A DNA stretch of 64,000 nucleotides from Odiellus spinosus (lineage: Eukaryota > Arthropoda > Arachnida > Opiliones > Phalangiidae): positions 10,822,158-10,886,157 of the forward strand of contig OY987225.1 in NCBI GenBank assembly GCA_963920705.1, read 5' to 3'. Below the pieces are notes generated by a model. That model was not told the DNA's origin. It did no database searches and saw nothing but the letters and a program-made list of their open reading frames with translations. The position numbers and the translations under genes were made by a program. The number at the start of each line of letters is the position of its first letter. Within the stretch, counting starts at the first letter, position 1. Shown here in pieces: positions 11,331 through 21,794 of the stretch.

Positions 11331-14144
11331 CATTATTCGAAAAGCATGATTCGAAAAGCATGATTCAAAAAGCATGATTCGAAAAGCATGATTCGAAATG
11401 CATGATTCGAAAAGCATGATTCGAAAAGCATGATTCGAAAAGCATGATTCGAAAAGCATGATTCGAATAGCTTGATTCGAATAGCTTGATTCGAAAAACA
11501 TGATTCGAATAGCATGATTCGAATAGCATGATTCGAAAAGCATGATTCGAATAGCATGATTCGAATAGCATGATTCGAAAAGCATGATTCGAAAAACGTG
11601 ATTCGAATAACGTGATTCGAATAGCGTGATTCGAATAGCGTGATTCGAAAAACGTGATTCGAAAAACGTGATTCGAAAAGCGTGATTCGAAAAACGTGAT
11701 TCGAAAAACGTGATTCGAAAAACGTGATACGAAAAACGTGATTCTAAAAGCGTGATTCGAAAAACGTGATTCGAAAAACGTGATTCGAATAACGTGATTC
11801 AAATAGCGTGATTCGACAAGCGTGATTCGAAAAACGTGATTCGAATAGCGTGATTCGAAAAACGTGATTCGAAAAACGTGATTCGAAAAACGTGATTCGA
11901 AAAACGTGATTCGAAAAACGTGATTCGAAAAGCGTGATTCGAAAAGCGTGATTCGAAAAGCGTGATTCGAAAAACATGATTCGAATAACATGATTCGAAT
12001 AGCATGATTCGAATAGCATGATTCGAAAAACATGATTCAAAAAACGTGATTCGAAAAACGTGATTCGAAAAACGTGATTCGAAAAGCGTGATTCGAAAAG
12101 CGTGATTCGAAAAACGTGATTCGAATAACGTGATTCGAAAAGCATGATTCGAAAAGCATGATTCGAAAAGCATGATTCGAAAAGCATGATTTAAAAAGCA
12201 TGATTCGAAAAGCATGATTCGAAAAGCATGATTCGAAAAGCATGATTCGAAAAGCATGATTCGAAAAGCATGATTCGAAAAGCATGATTCAAAAAGCATG
12301 ATTCGAAAAGCATGATTCGAAAAGCATGATTCGAAAAGCTTGATTCGAAAAGCATGATTCGAATAGCTTGATTCGAATAGCTTGATTCGAAAAACATGAT
12401 TCGAATAGCATGATCCGAATAGCATGATTCGAAAAACGTGATTCTAAAAACATGATTCGAAAAACGTGATTCGAAAAGCGTAATTCGAAAAGCGTGATTC
12501 GAAAAACGTGATTCGAAAAGCGTGATTCGATAAACGTGATTCGAAAAACGTGATTCGAAAAACGTGATACGAAAAACGTGATTCTAAAAACGTGATTCGA
12601 AAAGCGTGATTCGAAAAACGTGATTCGAATAACGTGATTCGAATAGCGTGATTCGAAAAGCGTGATTCGAAAAGCGTGATTCGAAAAACGTGATTCGAAA
12701 AACGTGATTCGAAAAACGTGATTCGAAAAACGTGATTCGAAAAACGTGATTCGAAAAACGTGATTCGAAAAACGTGATTCGAAAAGCGTGATTCGAAAAG
12801 CTTGATTCGAAAAACCTGATTCGAATAACATGATTCGAATAGCATGATTCGAAAAACATGATTCGAAAAACATGATTCGAAAAACGTGATTCGAAAAACG
12901 TGATACGAAAAGCGTGATTCGAAAAACGTGATTCGAAAAACGTGATTCGAAAAACGTGATTCGAAAAGCGTGATTCGAAAAACATGATTCGAATAACGTA
13001 ATTCGAAAATTATGATTCGAAAAGCATGATTCGAAAAGCATGATTCGAAAAGCATGATTCGAAAAGCATGATTCGAAAAGCATGATTCGAATAGCTTGAT
13101 TCGAAGAGCTTGATTCGAAAAACATGATTCGAATAGCATGATTCGAATAGCGTGATTCGAAAAGCGTGATTCGAAAAACGTGATTCGAATAACGTGATTC
13201 GAATAGCGTGATTCGAATAGCGTGATTCGAAAAACGTGATTCTAAAAACATGATTCGAAAAACGTGATTCGAAGAGCGTGATTCGAAAAGCGTGATTCGA
13301 AAAACGTGATTCGAAAAGCCTGATTCGAAAAACGTGATTCGAAAAACGTGATTCGAATAACGTGATTCGAAAAGCGTGATTCGAAAAGCATGATTCGAAA
13401 AGCATGATTCGAAAAGCATGATTCAAAAAGCATGATTCGAAAAGCATGATTCAAAAAGCATGATTCGAAAAGCATGATTTGAAAAGCATGATTCGAAAAG
13501 CATTATTCGAAAAGCATGATTCGAAAAGCATGATTCAAAAAGCATGATTCGAAAAGCATGATTCGAAATGCATGATTCGAAAAGCATGATTCGAAAAGCA
13601 TGATTCGAAAAGCATGATTCGAAAAGCATGATTCGAATAGCTTGATTCGAATAGCTTGATTCGAAAAACATGATTCAAATAGCATGATTCGAATAGCATG
13701 ATTCGAAAAGCATGATTCGAATAGCATGATTCGAATAGCATGATTCGAAAAGCATGATTCGAAAAACGTGATTCGAATAACGTGATTCGAATAGCGTGAT
13801 TCGAATAGCGTGATTCGAAAAACGTGATTCGAAAAACGTGATTCGAAAAACGTGATTCGAAAAGCGTGATTCGAAAAACGTGATTCGAAAAACGTGATTC
13901 GAAAAACGTGATACGAAAAACGTGATTCTAAAAGCGTGATTCGAAAAACGTGATTCGAATAACGTGATTCGAATAACGTGATTCGAATAGCGTGATTCGA
14001 CAAGCGTGATTCGAAAAACGTGATTCGAAAAACGTGATTCGAAAAACGTGATTCGAAAAACGTGATTCGAAAAACGTGATTCGAATAGCGTGATTCGAAT
14101 AGCGTGATTCGAAAAACGAGATTCGAAAAACATGATTCGAAAAA
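11331..14144 (+). repeat. 2,170-bp separated duplication (11.33-11.96 and 13.50-14.14 kb)
   Basis: GCATTATTCG at 11,331 and 13,501, the TTCAAA and AAATGC units after it, the AGCTTG pair, and AATAACG/AATAGCG units agree at 2,170 bp (155 units). After one added unit near 13,836 the offset is 2,184 bp: TTCTAA at 11,742 and 13,926, GACAAGCG at 11,815 and 13,999. Between the two copies (about 12.0-13.5 kb) lie mixed units including a TTTAAA at about 12,190, a TTATG variant near 13,010 and the GAAGAG group at 13,081-13,350. Confidence 0.88.
13081..13350 (+). repeat. GAAGAGC marker block (recurs at 18,781 and near 34.5 kb)
   Basis: About 270 bp carrying GAAGAGCTTG, TTCTAAAAACATG, GAAGAGCGTG (13,271) and AGCCTG. 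It recurs at 18,781-19,050 exactly 5,700 bp away, with one visible substitution in the aligned part (ATTGG at 18,787). The GAAGAGCGTG portion recurs a third time at 34,548. No other place I read has this combination. Confidence 0.87.
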
Positions 14145-17100
14145 CTTGATTCGAAAAGCGTGATTCGAAAAACCTGATTCGAAAAACGTGATTCGAAAAG
14201 CGTGATTCGAATAGCGTGATTCCACAAGCGTGATTCGAAAAACGTGATTCGAATAGCGTGATTCGAAAAGCGTGATTCGAAAAACGTGATTTGAATAACG
14301 TGATTCGAATAGCGTGATTCGAATAGCGTGATTCGAAAAACGAGATTCGAAAAACATGATTCGAAAAACGTGATTCGAAAAACGTGATTCGAAAAACGTG
14401 ATTCGAAAAACGTGATTCGAAAAGCGTGATTCGAAAAGCGTGATTCGAAAAGCGTGATTCGAAAAGCATGATTCGAATAGCTTGATTCGAATAGCTTGAT
14501 TCGAAAAACATGATTCGAATAGCATGGTTCGAATAGCATGATTCGAAAAGCATGATTCGAAAAACGTGATTTGAATAACGTGATTCGAATAGCGTGATTC
14601 GAATAGCGTGATTCGAAAAATGAGATTCGAAAAACATGATTCGAAAAACGTGATTCGAAAAGCGTGATTCGAAAAGCGTGATTCGAAAAACGTGATTCGA
14701 AAAACGTGATTCGAAAAGCGTAATTCGAAAAACGTGATTCGAAAAACGTGATTCGAAAAACTGTGATACGAAAAACGTGATTCTAAAAGCGTGATTCGAA
14801 AAACGTGATTCGAAAAACGTGATTCGAATAACGTGATTCGAAAAACGTGATTCGAAAAACGTGATTCGAAAAACGTGATTCGAAAAACGTGATTCGAAAA
14901 ACGTGATTCGAAAAACGTGATTCGAAAAGCGTGATTCGAAAAGCGTGATTCGAAAAGCGTGATTCGAAAAACGTGATTCGAAAAACGTGATTCGAATAGC
15001 GTGATTCGAAAAGCGTGATTCGAAAAGCGTGATTCGAAAAGCGTGATTCGAAAAACGTGATTCGAAAAGCGTGATTCGAAAAGCATGATTCGAAAAGCAT
15101 GATTCGAAAAGCATGATTCGAAAAGCATGATTCGAAAAGCATGGTTCGAAAAGCATGGTTCGAAAAGCATGGTTCGAAAAGCATGGTTCGAAAAGCATGG
15201 TTCGAAAAGCATGGTTCGAAAAGCATGGTTCGAAAAGCATGGTTCGAAAAGCATGATTCGAAAAGCATGATTCGAAAAGCATGATTCGAAAAGCATGATT
15301 CGAAAAGCATGATTCGAAAAGCATGATTCGAAAAGCATGATTCGAAAAGCATGATTCGAAAAGCATGATTCGAAAAGCATGATTCGAAAAGCATGGTTCG
15401 AAAAGCATGATTCGAAAAGCATGATTCGAAAAGCATGATTCGAAAAGCATGGTTCGAAAAACTGGAGATTCGAAAAACATGATTCGAAAAACGTGATTCG
15501 AAAAGCGTGATTCGAAAAGCGTGATTCGAAAAACGTGATTCGAAAAACGTGATTCGAAAAACGTGATTCGAATAGCGTGATTCGAAAAGCTTGATTCGAA
15601 AAACATGATTCGAATCGCATGATTCGAATAGCATGATTCGAATAGCATGATTCGAAAAACGTGATTCGAAAAACGTGATTCGAAAAGCGTGATTCGAAAA
15701 ACGTGATTCGAAAAACGTGATTCGAAAAACGTGATACGAAAAACGTGATTCTAAAAGCTTGATTCGAAAAACGTGATTCGAAAAACGTGATTCGAATAAC
15801 GTGATTCGAATAGCGTGATTCGAAAAGCATGATTCGAAAAGCGTGATTTGAAAAACGTGATTCGAAAAACGTGATTCGAAAAACGTGATTTGAAAAACGT
15901 GATTCGAAAAACGTGATTCGAAAAACGTGATTCGAAAAACGTGATTCGAATAGCGTGATTCGAAAAGCTTGATTCGAAAAACATGATTCGAAAAACATGA
16001 TTCGAATCGCATGATTCGAATAGCATGATTCGAATAGCATGATTCGAAAAACGTGATTCGAAAAACGTGATTCGAAAAGCGTGATTCGAAAAACGTGATT
16101 CGAAAAACGTGATTCGAAAAACGTGATACGAAAAACGTGATTCTAAAAGCGTGATTCGAAAAACGTGATTCGAAAAACGTGATTCGAATAACGTGATTCG
16201 AATAGCGTGATTCGAAAAGCGTGATTCGAAAAACGTAATTCGAATAGCGTGATTCGAAAAACGTGATTCGAAAAACGTGATTCGAAAAACGTGATTCGAA
16301 AAACGTGATTCGAAAAACGTGATTCGAAAAACGTGATTCGAAAAGCGTGATTCGAAAAACGTGATTCGAATAACGTGATTCGAAAAACGTGATTCGAAAA
16401 GCGTGATTCGAAAAACGTGATTCGAATAACGTGATTCGAAAAGCGTTATTCGAAAAGCATGATTCGAAAAGCATGATTCGAAAAGCATGATTCAAAAAGC
16501 ATGATTCGAAAAGCATGATTCGAAAAGCATGATTCGAAAAGCATGATTCGAAAAGCATGATTCGAAAAGCATGATTCGAAAAGCATGATTCAAAAAGCAT
16601 GATTCGAAAAGTATGATCCGAAAAGCATGATTCAAAAAGCATGATTCGAAAAGCATGATTCGAAATGCATGATTCGAAAAGCATGATTCGAAAAGCATGA
16701 TTCGAAAAGCATGATTCGAAAAGCATGATTCGAATAGCTTGATTCGAATAGCTTGATTCGAAAAACATGATTCGAATAGCATGATTCGAATAGCATGATT
16801 CGAAAAGCATGATTCGAAAAACGTGATTTGAATAACGTGATTCGAATAGCGTGATTCGAATAGCGTGATTCGAAAAATGAGATTCGAAAAACATGATTCG
16901 AAAAACGTGATTCGAAAAGCGTGATTCGAAAAGCGTGATTCGAAAAACGTGATTCGAAAAACGTGATTCGAAAAGCGTAATTCGAAAAACGTGATTCGAA
17001 AAACGTGATTCGAAAAACGTGATACGAAAAACGTGATTCTAAAAGCGTGATTCGAAAAACGTGATTCGAAAAGCGTGATTCGAATAACGTGATTCGAATA

Positions 17101-17429
17101 GCGTGATTCCACAAGCGTGATTCGAAAAACGTGATTCGAATAGCGTGATTCGAAAAACGTGATTCGAAAAACGTGATTCGAAAAACGTGATTCGAAAAAC
17201 TTTATTCGAAAAACGTGATTCGAAAAACGTGATTCGAAAAGCTTGATTCGAAAAGCGTGATTCGAAAAGCGTGATTCGAAAAACGTGTTTCGAAAAACGT
17301 GATTCGAATAGCGTGATTCGAAAAGCGTGATTCGAAAAGCGTGATTCGAAAAGCGTGATTCGAAAAACGTGATTCGAAAAGCATGATTCGAAAAGCATGA
17401 TTCGAAAAGCATGATTCGAAAAGCATGAT
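14145..17429 (+). repeat. Mixed-unit domain with 392-bp duplication and first GCATGG run
   Basis: Holds AACGAG units (about 14,108-14,345), AATGAG units (14,631 and 16,878), TTCCACAAG (about 14,220 and 17,108), the first run of GCATGG units (15,142-15,250 and 15,390-15,455), and a 16-bp unit CTGGAG near 15,461. The segment with AATCGCATG at 15,613 and TACGAA at 15,735 recurs 392 bp (28 units) on, at 16,005 and 16,127. The right part, 16.6-17.43 kb, has a long-range relative at 32.5-33.25 kb. Confidence 0.85.
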
Positions 17430-18780
17430 TCGAAAAGCATGATTCGAAAAGCATGGTTCGAAAAGCATGATTCGAAAAGCATGGTTCGAAAAGGATGGTT
17501 CGAAAAGCATGGTTCGAAAAGCATGGTTCGAAAAGCATGGTTCGAAAAGCATGATTCGAAAAGCATGGTTCGAAAAGCATGGTTCGAAAAGCATGATTCG
17601 AATAGCTTGATTCGAATAGCATGATTCGAAACGCCTGATTCGAAAAGCTTGAATCGAAAAACCTGATTCGAAAAGCCTGATTCGAAAAGCTTGATTCGAA
17701 AAGCATGGTTCGAAAAGCATGGTTCAAAAAGCATGGTTCGAAAAGCATGATTCGAAAAGCATGATTCGAAAAGCATGGTTCGAAAAGCATGGTTCGAAAA
17801 GCATGGTTCGAAAAGCATGGTTCGAAAAGCATGGTTCGAAAAGCATGGTTCGAAAAGCATGATTCGAAAAGCATGATTCAAAAAGCATGATTCGAAAAGC
17901 ATGGCTCGAAAAGCATGGTTCGAAAAGCATGATTCGAAAAGCATGGTTCGAAAAGCATGATTCGAAAAGCGTGATTCGAAAAACGTGATTCGAAAAGCAT
18001 GATTCGAAAAGCATGATTCGAAAAGCATGATTCGAAAAGCATGATTCGAAAAGCATGATTCGAAAAGCATGGTTCGAAAAGCATTATTCGAAAAGCATGG
18101 TTCGAAAAGCATGGTTCGAAAAGCATGGTTCGAAAAGCATGGTTCGAAAAGCATGGTTCGAAAAGCATGATTCGAAAAGCATGGTTCGAAAAGCATGGTT
18201 CGAAAAGCATGATTCGAATAGCTTGATTCGAATAGCATGATTCGAAACGCCTGATTCGAAAAGCTTGAATCGAAAAACTGATTAGAAAAGCCTGATTCGA
18301 AAAGCTTGATTCGAAAAGCATGGTTCGAAAAGCATGGTTCAAAAAGCATGGTTCGAAAAGCATGATTCGAAAAGCATGATTCGAAAAGCATGGTTCGAAA
18401 AGCATGGTTCGAAAAGCATGGTTCGAAAAGCATGGTTCGAAAAGCATGGCTCGAAAAGCATGGTTCGAAAAGCATGATTCGAAAAGCATGATTCAAAAAG
18501 CATGATTTGAAAAGCATGATTCGAAAAGCATGGCTCGAAAAGCATGGTTCGAAAAGCATGATTCGAAAAGCATGATTCGAAAAGCATGATTCGAAAAGCA
18601 TGATTCGAAAAGCATGATTCGAAAAGCATGATTCGAAAAGCATGATTCGAATAGCATGGTTCGAAAAGCATGGTTCGAAAAGCATGGTTCGAAAAGCATG
18701 ATTCGAAAAGCATGATTCGAAAAGCATGATTCGAAAAGCATGATTCGAAAAGCATGATTCGAAAAGCATGATTCGAAAAG
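17430..18780 (+). repeat. GCATGG/AGCCTG block A with 616-bp duplication
   Basis: Dominated by units in which TGATTCGAA is TGGTTCGAA. The run from about 17,430 to 17,860 recurs from about 18,046 to 18,475 at 616 bp (44 units). Both copies contain AATAGCTTG, the rare AACGCCTG (about 17,627 and 18,243), AGCTTGAATCG and a TGGTTCAAA unit. The second copy has lost 1 bp and gained an ATTAG near 18,280, so the offset becomes 615 bp. Changing TGA to TGG opens short + strand frames here (17,439-17,624 and 18,055-18,240), which are repeat artefacts. Confidence 0.88.
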
Positions 18781-20600
18781 CATGATTGGAATAGCTTGAT
18801 TCGAAGAGCTTGATTCGAAAAACATGATTCGAATAGCATGATTCGAATAGCGTGATTCGAAAAGCGTGATTCGAAAAACGTGATTCGAATAACGTGATTC
18901 GAATAGCGTGATTCGAATAGCGTGATTCGAAAAACGTGATTCTAAAAACATGATTCGAAAAACGTGATTCGAAGAGCGTGATTCGAAAAGCGTGATTCGA
19001 AAAACGTGATTCGAAAAGCCTGATTCGAAAAACGTGATTCGAAAAACGTGATTCGAAAAACGTGATTCAAAAAGCGTGATTCGAAGAGCTTGATTCGAAA
19101 AACATGATTCGAATAACATGATTCGAATAGCATGATTCGAATAGCATGATTCGAAAAACATGATTCGAAAAACATGATTCGAAAAACGTGATTCGAAAAG
19201 CGTGATTCGAAAAGCGTGAGTCGAAAAACGTGATTCGAAAAACGTGATTCGAAAAGCTTGATTCGAAAAGCTTGATTCGAAAAGCTTGATTCGAAAAGCA
19301 TGATTCGAAAAGCATGATTCGAAAAGCATGATTCTAAAAGCATGATTCGAAAAGCATGATTCGAAAAGCATGATTCGAAAAGCATGATTCGAAAAGCATG
19401 ATTCGAAAAGCATGATTCGAAAAGCTTGATTCGAAAAACATGATTCGAATCGCATGATTCGAATAGCATGATTCGAATAGCATGATTCTAAAAACGTGAT
19501 TCGAAAAGCGTGATTCGAAAAGCGTGATTCGAAAAACGTGATTCGAAAAACGTGATTCGAAAAGCGTGATTCGAAAAGCGTGATTCGAAAAACGTGATTC
19601 GAATAGCGTGATTCGAATAGCGTGATTCGAAAAACGTGATTCGAAAAACATGATTCGAAAAACGTGATCCGAGTAGCGTGATTCGAAAAGCGTGATTCGA
19701 AAAACGTGATTCGAAAAACGTGATTCGAAAAACGTGATTCGAAAAACGTGATTCGAAAAGCGTGATTCGAAAAACGTGATTCGAAAAACGTGATACGAAA
19801 AACGTGATTCTAAAAGCGTGATTCGAATAACGTGATTCGAATAACATGATTCGAATAGCGTGATTCGAAAAGCGTGATTCGAAAAACGTAATTCGAATAT
19901 CGTGATTCGAAAAACGTGATTCGAAAAACGTGATTCGAAAAACGTGATTCGAAAAACGTGATTCGAAAAACGTGATTCGAAAAGCGTGATTCGAAAAACG
20001 TGATTCGAAAAGCGTGATTCGAAAAACGTGATTCGAAAAGCGTGATTCGAAAAACGTGATTCGAATAACGTGATTCGAAAAACGTGATTCGAAAAGCGTG
20101 ATTCGAAAAGCGTGATTCGAAAAACGTGATTCGAATAGCGTGATTCAAATAGCGTGATTCGAAAAACGTGATTCGAAAAACATGATTCGAAAAACGTGAT
20201 CCGAGTAGCGTGATTCGAAAAGCGTGATTCGAAAAACGTGATTCGAAAAACGTGATTCGAAAAACGTGATTCGAAAAACGTGATTCGAAAAGCGTGATTC
20301 GAAAAACGTGATTCGAAAAACGTGATACGAAAAACGTGATTCTAAAAGCGTGATTCGAAAAACGTGATTCGAAAAACGTGATTCGAATAACATGATTCGA
20401 ATAGCGTGATTCGAAAAGCGTGATTCGAAAAACGTAATTCGAATATCGTGATTCGAAAAACGTGATTCGAAAAACGTGATTCGAAAAACGTGATTCGAAA
20501 AATGTGATTCGAAAAACGTGATTCGAAAAGCGTGATTCGAAAAACGTGATTCGAAAAGCGTGATTCGAAAAACGTGATTCGAAAAGCGTGATTGGAAAAA
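18781..20600 (+). repeat. Mixed units right of block A, with a second GAAGAG copy
   Basis: Begins with the copy of the 13.1-kb GAAGAG block. AGCTTG triplets follow at 19,255-19,290, then AATCGCATG near 19,449, and two passages with ATCCGAGTAGCG (about 19,668 and 20,200), each followed by AACGTG units and a TACGAA/TTCTAA pair (about 19,793 and 20,327, roughly 534 bp apart). Otherwise ordinary AACGTG, AGCGTG and AGCATG units. Confidence 0.8.
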
Positions 20601-20632
20601 GTGATTCGAATAACGTGATTCTAAAAACGTGA

Positions 20633-20652
20633 TTCGAATCACGCTTTTCAAA
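20633..20652 (-). repeat. Single inverted satellite unit 1
   Basis: Between the core at 20,633-20,638 and the core at 20,647-20,652 the 8-bp linker is TCACGCTT, the reverse complement of the normal linker AAGCGTGA. Spacing between the cores stays 14 bp. The right core is TTCAAA, a single change from TTCGAA. One unit has thus been flipped in place without changing array length. The flanks are in the standard direction. The neighbourhood is also irregular: an ATTGG unit, a 13-bp unit near 20,597 and a TTCTAA unit near 20,619. Confidence 0.95.
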
Positions 20653-21794
20653 AAACGTGATTCGAATAACGTGATTCGAAAAGCATGATTCGAATAGCTT
20701 GATTCGAATAGCTTGATTCGAAAAACATGATTCGAATAGCATAATTCGAATAGCATGATTCGAAAAGCATGATTCGAAAAACGTGATTTGAATAACGTGA
20801 TTCGAATAGCGTGATTCGAATAGCGTGATTCGAAAAACGAGATTCGAAAAACATGATTCGAAAAACGTGATTCGAAAAGCGTGATTCGAAAAGCATGCTT
20901 CGAAAAACGTGATTCGAAAAACGTGATTCGAAAAGCGTAATTCGAAAAACGTGATTCGAAAAACGTGATTCGAAAAACGTGATTCGAAAAGCGTGATTCG
21001 AAAAGCGTGATTCGAAAAGCGTGATTCGAAAAACGTGATTCGAAAAACGTGATTCGAAAAACGTGATTCGAAAAGCGTGATTCGAAAAGCGTGATTCGAA
21101 AAGCGTGATTCGAAAAACGTGATTCGAATAACGTGATTCGAAAAACGTGATTCGAATCACGCTTTTCGAAAAACGTGATTCGAATAACGTGATTCGAAAA
21201 GCGTGATTCGAAAAGCATGATTCGAAAAGCATGATTCGAAAAGCATGATTCAAAAAGCATGATTCGAAAAGCATGATTCAAAAAGCATGATTCGAAAAGC
21301 ATGATTCGAAAAGCATGACTCGAAAAGCATGATTCGAAAAGCATGATTCGAAAAGCATGATTCGAAAAGCATGATTCGAAAAGCATGATTCAAAAAGCAT
21401 GATTCGAAAAGCATGATTCGAAATGCATGATTCGAAAAGCATGATTCGAAAAGCCTGATTCGAAAAGCATGATTCGAAAAGCATGATTCGAATAGCTTGA
21501 TTCGAATAGCTTGATTCGAAAAACATGATTCGAATAGCATGATTCGAATAGCATGATTCGAAAAGCCTGATTCGAAAAACGTGATTTGAATAACGTGATT
21601 CGAATAGCGTGATTCGAATAGCGTGATTCGAAAAACGAGATTCGAAAAACATGATTCGAAAAACGTGATTCGAAAAACGTGATTCGAAAAGCGTAATTCG
21701 AAAAACGTGATTCGAAAAACGTGATTCGAAAAACGTGATACGAAAAACGTGATTCTAAAAGCGTGATTCGAAAAACGTGATTCGAAAAACGTGA
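20653..21794 (+). repeat. Satellite between and after the inverted units
   Basis: Contains an AGCTTG, AGCTTG, AACATG, AATAGCAT cassette near 20,695 (here with ATAATTCG), TTTGAATAACG, AACGAG, an AGCATGCTTCG unit near 20,886, then after the second inverted unit runs of AGCATG, another AGCTTG cassette (about 21,490), AACGAG (about 21,637) and the TACGAA/TTCTAA pair near 21,740. It leads directly into HOR family II. Confidence 0.8.
21151..21170 (-). repeat. Single inverted satellite unit 2
   Basis: TTCGAA at 21,151-21,156 and 21,165-21,170 flank the linker TCACGCTT, the reverse complement of AAGCGTGA. It lies exactly 518 bp (37 units) after the first inverted unit and is followed by the same AACGTG, AATAACG series, so one inversion may have been copied to the other place. 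Here both cores are intact palindromes. Confidence 0.96.

Noticed and set aside
17439..17624. Short + strand frames (also 18,055, 23,609, 26,744, 30,453, 33,253, 46,249, 46,445) as small genes
   Set aside because: They exist only where TGG replaces TGA in consecutive GCATGG units. All give near-identical RKAWFEKH-type repeats and have no independent support.
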